64,000 nucleotides of DNA from Paratinospora sagittata (Eukaryota > Streptophyta > Magnoliopsida > Ranunculales > Menispermaceae): assembly GCA_035771175.1 (NCBI GenBank), contig CM069595.1:4816094-4880093 (forward strand), read 5' to 3'. Of the stretch, positions 35,207 through 47,565 are shown piece by piece; position 1 is the first letter of the stretch; each line of letters starts with the position of its first letter. The notes under the pieces were generated by a model. It searched no databases. It was not told the DNA's origin and saw only the letters and a program-made list of their open reading frames with translations. A program made the position numbers and the translations under genes.

Positions 35207-38132
35207 ATGAGTCAGTCGGAAGTTTTGGCCGTGAGGCCGGCGTTGGTTCCGCTTGCGACCTTGATTGGTAGGGAGCTTAGAGGTGAGAGGGTTGAGAGGC
35301 CTTCAATTAAGTATGGACAAGCGGCTTTAGCTAAGAAAGGGGAAGATTATTTTCTTATCAGACCGGATTGCCAGAGGATTCTGGGGAATCCGGCTTCCTC
35401 ATTTTCGGTCTTTGCGGTAATAATTTCGGTTTTTTCTATTTGGAAATGTGTATATATGGTGAATGTTAGGTTAATTTGTAATGAAATTATGATGGCACTC
35501 ACTTAGGTTAGGTTTGTTTGTTGGTAGATTTTTGATGGGCATAATGGCATTTCTGCCGCTATATTTACGAAAGAGAATCTTTTAAATCATGTCATGAGTG
35601 CGATACCTCAAGGCATTGGTAGGGAAGAATGGCTTCAAGCTCTTCCTCGTGCATTAGTCGCTGGTTTTGTGAAGACTGATATAGAATTTCAGCAGAAAGG
35701 CAAGCTTGAAATTTTTGTAGTTTTTGCTTCTACATTTTTCTTCCTTTTTGTGCCTGTTTTTGACTGTTGGTGTTCAATGTTGTTATACACAGGAGAAACT
35801 TCTGGCACGACGGCAACCTTTGTTATTATTGATGGGTTGACTGTGACGGTTGCATCTGTTGGGGATTCTCGGTGCATACTGGACACACAAGGTGGTGTGG
35901 TTTCTTTGTTGACAGTGGATCACAGGTTAGAAGAAAATGTGGAAGAGAGGGAGCGTGTGACAGCAAGTGGGGGTGAAGTTGGGAGGCTCAATGCTTTTGG
36001 GGGTGCTGGGGTAAGAGAGAATTTTAGCTAAATGTTGTATAAATTTGCTATTTATAGCTGAAGGAAATTTCAGATTTCTCATATTTTTATGGTTTTCTTT
36101 AACATCTAATGGGATTTACAGGTCGGACCACTCCGATGCTGGCCTGGTGGATTATGCCTTTCTAGATCTATTGGTGATATGGATGTTGGGGAGTATATTG
36201 TTCCAATACCACATGTTAAGCAAGTGAAGGTGGGTTGTGCGATTTAAGAATGGAGATTGTTGTTTTTGCTTGTATTTCTTTTTCCCTTTAATCGACTAAC
36301 TGTAGTGCAAAATCATTGCATGGTTTTCTGGTTTTATAGCTTTCAAATGCTGGAGGCAGGCTAATAATTGCTTCTGATGGTATTTGGGATGCTTTGTCAT
36401 CTGAGCTGGCTGCAAAATCATGCCGGGGTTTACCTGCAGAGCTTGCTGCAAAGTTGGTTGTGAAGGTGATGCTTGTTAAAGAGTGTATTGTACAACTCTT
36501 TGCTCACACTTTCTTTCATATTTTCCTTCTAGCTGTCTCATTGTGCTCTGCTGTTTACTACTTACTTCAGGAAGCTCTTAGGTCAAGGGGACTGAAAGAT
36601 GATACCACCTGCCTGGTTGTTGATATCATTCCATCGGAACATTTTGTTTTGCCTTCAACACCTAGGAAGAAACAAAACATGATTAGTTCCCTTTTATTTG
36701 GGAAGAGAGCTCAAAATTCTGTAAATAAATCAACAAACAAGCTGTCCTCTGTTGGGGCTGTGGAGGAGCTATTTGAAGAAGGTTCTGCAATGCTTGCTGA
36801 ACGGTATGTACTTCATAAGTTAACATTGTTATGACAGCCGATGTTAAAAACCTCTGATCTTAATTGTAATGCCATATCTAGCTGTCCTTTGTTAATATTA
36901 TATTATTTTTAGGCATCTTTAATTTTTTATGTTCCTATAAATTGCCATTACATCATTTTATGCTGTCTTTATCATTAGATTTGTATCATATATGAATTGG
37001 TGGATCCCTTATAAAAAAGAAAAAGATACTGTTATATAGTCAAAGACATGGTAAATAAACCCTTAAGTAATCGGACTGCTAGATGCGTGTTTGGAGTTTT
37101 GATTACTAAAAGATAACCAATTCAATTTATTAATCTGTAGCAGCAGGGAAAAGAAGGTTAAAGAAAAATAATGAACATTGTAAGACAACTAATATCGGGT
37201 AGATCTTTCACTTAATTATTCCACATGCATCATTATCGTAAATTCCTTTCAGCATAATTAGTGTCATTCCTTCATTCCATTTTATTTGATGCTGTCTTCC
37301 AACTTTTTGAGTCTCATGTGCTTTGAAGACCTCATTTTTTTATTGATACTATTGCACTGACCCGGATGTTCCCTCTTGCCAGTGTGTAACTTGAGAAGAA
37401 TAGTGCTATGTTAACAATTCTGTGGATATTCTGGTAGAACAACTGTTTCAGATTTTCTCTTTTACAGACATGTAATATTTGAAAAACTTTGTTAGATTAG
37501 ATGGCACTTGCTTTCATTTTCTAATACTCCTCCTGCTTGTGATTTGATCCCAGTAAACTATATGGAGTAATGAACTGCATCATCTGTTTCCTCAATCCTG
37601 CTCCGGGACCTTATTTATGGATTTCATTTATTGTTATTATTATTTTTGAATCTTTCTGTTGCATCTTTAGTTGTTGCATTGAATAGTGCTGTATGCCATA
37701 TTGCCATGGAAACTCAATTTGGTGTTAATAACTTTAGCATCTTTTATCTTATAAATGAAACTGATAGAGATAACTGGAAATTCATGATATAAGCTTGTTC
37801 ATTTCCTGTTCAATGACTTCATGCTTTTGACTAGGCAATAAGAAGATGAGAGGTTGACAAATTTTACTTCATTGAGTTTGATCTACAAAACTTTTTTCTC
37901 TTGGAATTGCAGGTTGGGTAAAGATTTCCCCTGGAAAACGAACTCTGAGCTATTTAGATGTGCAGTTTGCCAAGTGGATCAACCCCCTAGTGAGGGTTTA
38001 TCTGTCAATTCAGGACCTTTTTTCTCGCCCACATCAAAGCCTTGGGAAGGTCCATTCCTCTGCACAAACTGCAGAATAAAGAAGGATGCAATGGAAGGGA
38101 AACGGCCAAGCAGGCCAAGTGTGAGCACCTAA
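35207..38132 (+). CDS. Protein phosphatase 2C (PP2C12-like, clade with C-terminal CxxC pairs)
   Basis: Seven exons: 35207-35416, 35528-35699, 35793-36010, 36122-36229, 36340-36465, 36571-36803, 37913-38132, for 428 residues. The start is set to the ATG of MSQSEVLAVRP; the codons before it are in frame but lack an ATG. It has the metal-dependent serine/threonine phosphatase motifs: FDGHNG (72-77), SGTTA (131-135), SVGDSRC, LCLSRSIGD, ASDGIWD (Asp249) and DDTTC (288-292). These residues coordinate the Mg/Mn ions. After the catalytic domain comes EELFEEGSAMLAERLGKDFP and a tail with CAVC and CTNC pairs, perhaps binding zinc. This architecture matches remembered Arabidopsis At1g47380 and At1g09160. 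Intron 2 is GC-AG (AAAG/GCAAGC). Intron 6 is 1.1 kb. Confidence 0.93.
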
Positions 38133-39493
38133 TAATTTTTTTTTAAGTGTCACATATTTGTTTGTTCTTGGCGTTGTTGGCGTGTTCTGTTCCTTTTTTT
38201 GTGGTGTTATTTATGTGTGCCTTTGTGAGAAGAAGATGGATGGTAGAAAGAGTAGACATTTTTGGGGGTATGTCAAGGATGAGTTGATCCTGGTTTCTTC
38301 TTGTTCTAATTGAAGGCTGGTTCTGATTTGAAGGCAAACAGAAAAAAGAAAAGCAAGAATAGCTGTGGCCCTCACAGGTATTCTTGTGATAATTTGATTA
38401 CTAACTGCTTGAATTTGTAAGTAAATCTGGCAATGGAAGTGATATTCTTGGCCAGAAGATGATTTATGCTATCTGCTCCGAAAGCTAACTTGCTCAAGAA
38501 TATTCCATCACCAATCAGGAGTTGTACGTTTCTTTTTCATTCGGCTCTTCTGTTGTCTGCTTTGGGCTTGTTGGAGCAAGTTGAACGTGATCATGTTTTT
38601 CTTTGCACAGCTTTTGGATTTTTCCTTCTTTTTCATTTTTTCTTTCTTTTTAATATAGTTATAGCATTTGAATTGATATTGAGAAGTTCTAACAGAAAAA
38701 CCTATGGATAAGGTTGCTTTCTAGGCCTGACTGACTTCCTTGAGTAGAAGACCAATGCTAACTTCTTTGCATGATGAGGAAAACCGTTCTCAGCAGTGAG
38801 CAAGTCAGCAAGGTAGTGTTTGGCTGTTGGAAAAAAAGGTAGTGTTCGGTTCATCTATTGTCTGATGCGGGCTTTAAGTTGTAGCAGAGTTAATAAAGAA
38901 GAGATTACTTTTATTGTTGTACAGATCAACCCATAAAGTGGTTGAACATTGTTATGTTACTGAGCATTATCTTTTTACCCTTTCTATTATGTCCACTTAT
39001 TTGGTAGATATGATGCTTGAAGAAAAGAAAAAGAAAATACATGTGTATATGTTCTTTATTTTTTGACTTCTTCCCCTCTCCCCTTTGACCCTTCCCCTAT
39101 TTCTTTTTTTGTATCTAGGGTTTCCTTTAGGGCAGAAGACATATCAATGTTAAAATCTGAAGAAGTTGGGACAGTAGCAGTGTAGCACAGGCATATGGGA
39201 ACTGAAGAATCCACGTTCCTTTTAATGACTGAACGGGAAACGATTTGTTGTCTTTGTTATTGTTTATGTATGACACATAACATTTGATAGGAAAAGAAAC
39301 ACGTTGGGTCTGCAATGGTGGTCCCGATTGGGGTGTTAATATAGAAGTGGGGTTCAAGTGTAATTGGGTCAGAGGGAAAGGCTGCTTTCAATTCCGGTTG
39401 TTTTTCTCTCAGTGGTTGTGGTTGCAGTTGTTTGCGTGTGGGACACTTCAGTTTGAAGACATAAACATGTGCAGCCCGACCTGGGGCTGACCC
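38133..39493. other. PP2C 3' UTR and intergenic DNA
   Basis: The first few hundred bases are the probable 3' UTR. No exon, RNA gene or element end was recognised in the rest. Confidence 0.5.
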
Positions 39494-39503
39494 ATTAAAA
39501 CTG

Positions 39504-40656
39504 GGGATTTTAAGAGTTTAGGTGCCGTAAATTTTCGGATCTATAGTAGTCTCACTGGCTTAAAAATTAGATTTTGGGTCCTTTGTAAATTAATACCTCA
39601 ACTGTCAATTAAATTTAGAAGCGCATTTTATAATTTTGTCTTTCTCTCATTTGACCATTGGTAAATTTCTTAAAATATTATAATTTTTTTATTTTAATTT
39701 TGATTTGAGCGATTAAAAATATATTGAAAAGATTTTTTTTTCTAACGCATTTTGAATTGTTCAAATTGAAGTTAAAACAAAAAAATTATAGTTATTTAAA
39801 ATTTACTTACCGATTGGCCAACACGATTAATTGGTCGGTGAGAAAGTTTATTGATTGATAAAAAAGTTAATTAATCGACAAACAATTTTAAATGATTATA
39901 ATTTTTTTGTTTTAAATTCGATTTGAACGATTCAAAATGCGTTGGAAAAGAGAAGAAAAAATCTTTCAAACGCATTTTGAATCACTCAAATAAGAGTTAA
40001 AATGAGAAAGTTATGGCCATTTGAATTATTGGTAAACTTTTTTATTAATCAACGAAAAAGTTATGGTCATTTAAAGTTTATATATCCGTGTTGACCGATC
40101 GGAATGTAAATTTTAAATGGCCATAACTTTTTCGTTTTAATTTTGATTTGAGCCATTTAAAATGCGTTGGAAAGATAAAGAAGATATCTTTTCAATGCAT
40201 CTTGAATCACTTAAATTGAAGTTAAATTGAGAAAATTATGGCTATTTGAATTTATTTACCGATTGATAAACTTTCTTACTGATCTCGAAATTAAAATGAA
40301 GTTATGGTTATTTGAAGTTATTTGCTATTGGTCAATTTTCTTACCAATCTATAAACTTTCTCACAGATAGGTCAATTATCGGTAAGTTAACTTTAAATAG
40401 CTATAACTTTTTCGTTTTAACTCTGATTAAAGCGATTCAAAATTTTTTGTAATGAGAAAAATATCTTTATAATGCCGTTTGAATCGTTCAAATCTAAGAG
40501 AAAAAGTGGAATTTTTTTAAAAATTTATCGATATTCAAATAGAAGAAGGGCAAAATTATAAAGTATACTTTCATATGCCCCAAAATTTAATTTTTAAAAT
40601 AATGGGACCTATGTCATAGATAAAAAAATTTACGGTACCCAAACTCTAAAAATCCC
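39504..40656. mobile_element. Second Mutator-like element, filled with palindromic modules
   Basis: The element is 1153 bp, begins GGGATTTTAAGAGTTTAGG and ends with the inverted match (reverse complement GGGATTTTTAGAGTTTGGG), with inverted termini of roughly 120-150 bases. It is flanked by the exact 10-bp duplication attaaaactg (39494-39503 and 40657-40666). This length and the GGG ends fit the Mutator superfamily. The interior has no coding capacity. It is built of at least four diverged palindromic modules centred near 39735, 39950, 40175 and 40460, each of the type ataactttttcgtttt...gatttgagc...aatgcgttgg and its inverse. Confidence 0.75.
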
Positions 40657-40666
40657 ATTAAAACTG

Positions 40667-43600
40667 GCATCGATATCTGAAGTCCGAGCTGTAGAGCCTA
40701 TCTCGTGACTCATGACCAGCATACCCCATACCCACATAGAAAGATAGATTGGATCATTTGATAAGGATGGACGTGTACTTGGTGTTATCAGTTATGCTCC
40801 TCTCTCTTCTTCCTTCTCTTCCTTTTTTTTTTGTAATTATATGCATTGGATGGTAATTCAATCTCATAAATGATCATCATCTTGGGTAAGAATAAGATTT
40901 CCTTGCTACTGAAAAAGTGATCATTATTAATGGTTAATTTCAAGTTGGTGGTACACTGAAGATTTTTCTGCTGGAGAAGCCTCTCAATATTCCTGATTAT
41001 TCTCAAATCTTGACAGACCTGGTGCACCGTGGTGCATTTGTATTTATCTTTGTCGATCATCAACCAGTGCTGCTATTATAATGCTAGCCATGTTGTTGTA
41101 CATTTTTCTAAAGATAATTGAGTATACTAGTACTAGTTACTTTTTCTTTCGAAGTAATATGCAATTTTATATTGAAAATCAAATCTCTTCCAAAGATTAA
41201 CCTCTACCTGTATAGTACATATGATTATTCTAAACGTCTTTTTTTTAATCAGTCATAAACAATATTTTAAAAAAATGAAAAAATCGTCCCAAATAATATG
41301 TAATCAATTCTATGACCAGAAACCAAAAATAAAATAAAATAAAAATTCTATGACCAACATTCCGATCTAATATCTATGTTAACCGACAGCAACCTATGCA
41401 TATATATGAGGGAAATGTTGGACCACTTGATTTGTTTATATAAACAAATGATATAATTTTAATCGGTACTGTATTCTTCCTGTACAAGGTGGCCCAAGGA
41501 ATCAAGATGTTATATGGTGCACAGAGATGGATCATTTGTTGCTGTGTCTTCTTCAGGTTCTAAAACTTTTCTACCACTGCACCTCCTTTATAATAACTTG
41601 TATTGTAAACTTTTAATTGTACTGAATTTTGTCACTCTTAGAGACAAACCCATGTGAATCCATTATTGTTATCTTAAGCCTCCACAAGTTTCTTCAAGTT
41701 TCAATCTCAAACTATAATCTCAAGTTCAATAAACTTCTAGGGTTTTTGCACCCTCCTTAATCACATCCCTTTGGTAATATATTGGACGAGACTGAATTTT
41801 TACTAGTATCGATATTGTCCACAACTTAATTATCTTTGGGCCTAAGTGTGAAGTTTTACTCTAAAAGACCTCCATACTAATGAGAGTGAAATCTCAACTT
41901 ATATTTCATGTGATGAACTTGCTCGTATCTAATGTGGAACTATTATTTCAGTTTACATATATCCAACATAATATTTATATGCAAGGAGGCAATGATTAAT
42001 TGTTCGAATTACATCTAGATGTAATGCTTATGTAATGATTGTTAAAAAAAAAAAAGTTTATGTTATGATCACCAATATATTTGTCTCTGTTTTTTTTTTT
42101 TTTAATAGGTTTGTCTATGTTATATGCATTGTCAATTATAAATTATTTTAATTAGAATTTTAATCGTTGCAGTTAATTTAATTAGGTGGGTGTGTTATTT
42201 AAAATAAAAATAAATAGTAACAAGTAAAGGACTAGTACTGGTGGGTTGTATAAAATTTGAAAAATCAAAGAAAACGGGCAAAAAGTTAAAAATATATTTT
42301 TTAAAAACTTGTTAATATAAAGAAGCTAGAGAATTTGCTATGCAGAATTCATTATCAATAACTAAGTAAGTAAAATCATTTGATTGAACAAAAATAGCAA
42401 ATTATTAGAATAATAGATCAAATTATTTATTCTATTTGACCGGCTATTCCATCCATACTAGCTAGTAGACAACATGGGAAAATTTTTAAATTGATTTAAT
42501 CCACTATATATAATGGTGGCCAACCCAGTAGGTTTAAACCAGAATCATGGAGTTACTTATTATGAATTATTTATACCACAACCAAGACTAGAAAGCGACT
42601 AGCGAGCTGATCGATCTACATTTTATAGGTATGTTATTGAAGTTGTTGTCGCAATGCCATAAGCTAAGAAAAAGTGAACTTCCATCTCCTGCTGGCTAGA
42701 CACTGATTTCCATATAGAAAGGAGGAAAAAAGCATTTAATATTAATCTAGAATTAATTAAGCTGTTTTCACAAAGAAACCATATATACTTTCCACCACGT
42801 TACTAATTTGAGGAAAAGTTGTTAACTTCCTTTTTAATCTTTTCAAATCTAGTATTAATATGATAGAAAATGTACCCATTAGGATATGTATTACTCGAGA
42901 AATAATTTAGGAAATTTTTATACTACATAGGCACATATGACCGATTAATTACCTAACAGGTTCATTTCTGCAGTATAGTTGATCAGTTTCATCAATTAGA
43001 GAAATACTTTTTTAACTACCAAAATTACTACAGCAAATGAAATTACACTACGCCCATATCTCTTGAATATGTATCTCTTTAAAATTATTATTTCCACTTC
43101 TCTACACATATCTCTTGTTCAAGCCCTTGACCGGAATAAAAGTAGTGTTCTCTTGAATACGTATCTCTTTCAATCAATATTTTCACCGTTTTAATTTGCT
43201 AGTTTGAGGAGCTAGCTAGGTTGCTCCTTCTTTTATCATGATCATCCTTTGTAGGGACTTTTTTCCCCTTGATTAGAGTATAGCTTGCTTTTTAGAGCAC
43301 CCAACTAATCTCTAGTCTTGTAGATGAAGCTCTGGTTAGGGTGAGATTCAAACTTAGGACTTTTACTGGGGTGGGTTGCTAGGAAAGAAAAACTAATGGC
43401 ATAATTTTTTGGATAAAAGAAACTATTTGGCATGTAAGATTCTATGGACTACTTTAGTTAGCATGATCTGATCACCGGACTGAAACTACTATAAGTACTA
43501 ATGGCAGCTTCTTTTATTCTAGTTCCTATTATTTTTTCTCCCTTAATTAACTTAGTTTAAATAACATCTTCTTTGCAAGGTAGAGCTAGCTAAACACAAC
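40667..43600. other. Gene-free AT-rich DNA
   Basis: No exon recognised on either strand. Contains long A/T runs and a short repeated stretch near 43065-43170 (tctcttgaatatgtatctctt and tctcttgaatacgtatctctt). Confidence 0.5.
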
Positions 43601-43853
43601 CTCCTGTTATATATAGTTAGAGAAAAAATATAACCAAGAGAAGAAAGACTCATGTTATTATTAAAGGAGCAATATTCAGCACTCATAGCAGACAGAAATC
43701 ACCAGGAATAGGACATAATTAAAAGCCCCCCTAACATAGTTATGGGCCTAGAAAGAAGAGACAACAGTAAAACAGACATACAAGGTACCCATGTATCCGA
43801 GCAAGCTAGGTGCTGAAAACAAACTTGCAATCGATATGCAAGAGAAGAAGTCG

Positions 43854-44501
43854 TCACCAATAACTTGTAGGCAGCCACTGCAGTTCAATTCCATAATTCC
43901 AAGAAGCTGGAGAATCCTGACTAGGCTTCAAGTTCACCACACTAGTATAAGCAGTGCATCCTCCAATCCTGGCTCTGATCCTATGTGAAGTAATGGAAGC
44001 ATCTTTTAGAAAGGTGCAACAAAGGGTGTTCTTGCAAGCACTCCCTTCGTTAACCTTCTCCTCATACAGCTTACACAGGCTATTGGAAGAGCAATTTAAT
44101 GGTGATAACAATAAGTTCTCCGAGCAATTTAGTAACATAACGGTGTTATGAGTAGATATATTGAAGGGGGAATTCTCATCAAGGCTAAGCCCTCCAACCA
44201 TTAGGTCAGAAGAATAACATATATCACTTCTAATTTTTGGTGGGGCTATAATGAGCTTGTTAGCACTTGGGTTAATGCTCAAGATATTGTAGTATATCCC
44301 TTCAGCTGACAAGAACTCTAGAACGCCATTGTTGCAGTAGATTTGGTACCTAGTGTCACCACAATTGTCGTTGGTGCTAAGTGGAAATGGAACTTCCTTG
44401 TTTCCACATTTGCAGCAAGTGTAAAGAGGAGATACTAGAGTACTAAATGAAGCAATTAGAATGGAGATTATGAAGACAACCATCATGACCATAGTGTCCA
44501 T
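43854..44501 (-). CDS. Wall-associated-kinase-type ectodomain protein without kinase
   Basis: A single 215-residue frame. An N-terminal hydrophobic segment (about 5-25) is a probable signal peptide. It is followed by a GUB_WAK (galacturonan-binding) cysteine-rich domain: CCKCGNKEVPFPLSTNDNCG, then a middle ending NTVMLLNCSENLL and CSSNSLCKLYEE, and a C-terminal RIGGCTAYTSVVNLKP and WNYGIELQWLP. These blocks align with the ectodomain of WAK-like 15/20 receptors. In those proteins the LQW block is followed by a further cysteine motif, a membrane helix and a kinase. Here the frame stops five residues after it. No splice donor fits there and no kinase is seen downstream (43000-43850). It may be a secreted wall protein or a truncated receptor. 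Confidence 0.8.
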   Translation of the reverse strand: MDTMVMMVVFIISILIASFSTLVSPLYTCCKCGNKEVPFPLSTNDNCGDTRYQIYCNNGVLEFLSAEGIYYNILSINPSANKLIIAPPKIRSDICYSSDLMVGGLSLDENSPFNISTHNTVMLLNCSENLLLSPLNCSSNSLCKLYEEKVNEGSACKNTLCCTFLKDASITSHRIRARIGGCTAYTSVVNLKPSQDSPASWNYGIELQWLPTSYW

Positions 44502-44558
44502 GGTTTGATGAGGAGAAAATGACTTAGAGAAGCAATAGAAGCTAAGGGTCCGGTGCCC

Positions 44559-44565
44559 ATTTATA
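44559..44565 (-). promoter_or_regulatory. TATA box of the WAK-like ectodomain gene
   Basis: On the minus strand TATAAAT lies 58 bases upstream of the start codon, preceded by GCTTG. The spacing implies a very short leader. Confidence 0.5.
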
Positions 44566-44599
44566 CAAGCTTATAGGAGTATTTCTTACGAGGCATGGA

Positions 44600-47565
44600 T
44601 AGTAATAACAGTAATGAATCTGAAATGATAATAATAAAAATAAGCATGAATGGGTGTCATTCAGTGTCCAAAACTCGTTAAGCTAATTTGAATAGGAATT
44701 CGGAAATTATTGGGCCGAGATCATTCCTGAAGCTGCCAGTTGGCTGGTCAGACTATGCTACGTGTAGACAGCTAGCTCTAGCTTAAACTTTTGTGTTACT
44801 CAATTTTTCCTAGTTGTTTGAGGTTGATATAGAACATTAGATTTACTATTGAAGGATCTTGCTAGTATGAAGATTGTGGTATTTTTTTGTTCATCGTTTT
44901 CCTATTGCCGCTATTTGAAGCATTATAGTGGTAGACCTTTCGATTAATTGAGTTGAGTTGAGTTGAATTGAATTAGGATAAAGAGTCAAACTAGAGTATC
45001 AAAGTGAAGAAGTTAGACAGTTCTCTCTCTCTATCACCCTCTGTAGGACTTGAAGTCGAACCCTCTCACCTATTCTAACTCAAATAATTCTTGCATATAT
45101 TATATACTTTCATTCTTTGTTAATTTAGAAAATTAAGACCTCTTATAAAATTAACCTCTAATATCATGTTAGAAATCACTAAATCTAAAACTTATAGCGT
45201 CGGTGGATATCAAGCTTCTTTTAACAAAAATATATACCCCTAGCCAATCAATTTGTAGACCAACAAGCTCCCTCCAATTAACATTGGGGTATAGTTCCCA
45301 TTGATAACAACTCCTCAAGGAAATTCCTTTGCAAATTGTATTGATTCAAATTATTTATTTTAAAATATATGTAATTATATAACAAGAAACAAAGCTTTGT
45401 TGATTGTGTTAGTTTCCTAATGATCTCCTTATAATATATCAAAACAATCAGTTAAAAAAACTTTTTAACTAATTTTTTTTAATGTAGCTTGTTAAAATCT
45501 AACAAACCCTTTTTAGTACTCTTAAGATTTTAGAAACCTTAATTTCTTTAGAAGATTCTTTTGGAAAACCCAACTCTTCATGTTTGAAATTTAAAGAAGA
45601 TTAATTCTGATTATCCTACAATTAAATGTGGTTGATCCTACAATCTATTTTTGGATGAACTTTTTTTTTTCTATTTTGAGATATATATATATATATATAT
45701 ATACATATAATCATGAAACAAGTACAAATACTGCAAAGTTGCTACGAATGACTGCCATGATGTGCTATTTCGAGAGCTTGTCAATTAAATGAAAGCTTAG
45801 AGATCATGCACATTGCATTTAGTACTAAAGTACAATGTTATAAAGTACAATTATATTTCTTTGCTATATACTTTTAAGGAAGTGGGAAACACCAGCTGTT
45901 GTTAGAGCTTAAACCTTGGATTTCTTATGGATATTTTGGATTATGTGTCTTGATTATACAATCTTTCTTTAATTAAGGCGTGTCAATTAAGGGTCATTAT
46001 CATATGTTTCTTTAACCTAATGCGTCTCTTAATTAGAATTGCAAGGACCACTTCCCTCAAGAGGGAACCAACTGCTTTGCCCTAAAGTGGTGTACCATTC
46101 ATTTAGTTAAAAGTGGCAAAGCTAGTTAATTAATTACATAGAATAACTATTAATTATAGGTGTGTGGAAAGATACTATATATGTTTTTGTCCTCTACATC
46201 ACGTTAGTCGAACTTTATTTGTGCACTTATATAAAAATTAGAACCATCGCTATTGCATGTACAGCTAGAGGTTAATATATAAATTAAACCTGGGTTGACC
46301 ACACTTTAATCACAAATTATTTCGTAGGAGCCAACAAGAACTATATTTAATCATTTCTTATATTACTGAAAAATTTATGCTTTGTGTCTTCTGAGTCAAA
46401 GTGAGATACCCTCACATCGTCATGGGTGATGTTTGAATCAATTAATTCTTGAGATCATTTTAACATTTAAGTATATATGTAGTTCTAGGTCGATCATCTA
46501 GAAGAGTTTTTTAATTAATGAAAAATATATATGTAATTCAGTGCCTTCCCAAGTAATATTACTTGAAGAATTTCTTTTCTTTAAATGTAATTAATCAAAG
46601 ATATGTAATTACTACTCCTTGGTATCCTAGCAAACGAGCATTGAGTGGCACTCATGTGGTGTCCTTTTTCATTTTTACGGCGAGACTAATCAACTTAGAT
46701 TCGACCTTAGTTAGATTACAAATGTGCAAAGATATCTCAGTAAATGATAGCTACACACACAAGAAATTTTAAATTTATAACCTTACTTAAAGAAAACGGA
46801 TGCCAAGTCATCAGAAAGCTTATAACTTTTTATAGTTTCTATCATTGGGTCTAAAGTTTTTGACAAAACTGCTTACATGCTTTTAATTAGGAAATTGTTT
46901 TAGGATTGTGGTTCAACTAAAAAAGTATAGTTTTATTCTTGAGGAAGTGCTTAGCATGCGCATTCGTGCACAAGATTTGGCTAGGTACCATGCACTGAGT
47001 CCCTTGTATCATTCTCCGGATAGTATTAGAAACTCGAGAGGATGATATGTATTAGATAACTCAAGGATGACATATATTCTTAATTTTCTCATTAAAGGGC
47101 GCATTCGTACTTGGCTTCCCATTTCAATTTCAAAAATGAATAAATTAAGTTTATCGAAATTAAGTATATAATTGTTGTACACTGTTCTTGTTTATATATG
47201 TTAAAATACACATCAAACAAAAACATTCGACAAAATTCTAATTTACCTATAAAAACAGAAATGGATTAAAATACACATTGAGCAAGTATTAAATTCATAA
47301 TTACGAATTAATATTTGATTCTACAAGAAAAGGTGGAATAAGCTCATGAATTATCCATCTCACTGTAGGTTAAGATGAAATACATTCAATATTCGATCTT
47401 CACACAAAGAAATTCTAGTTTAATTATCTAATACACAGATGATTTTCTATTCAACAATTTCTTACAAGAATACATACAAACATATATAGTCCAGAATTAT
47501 TACTTCCCTTATTAATTATGACGATACTTAGTACTGAAAAAATAGAATATATATCTCTCATAAGC
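44600..47565. other. Gene-free AT-rich DNA
   Basis: No exon recognised. Holds a TA microsatellite near 45680-45705 and otherwise unstructured AT-rich sequence. Confidence 0.5.
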
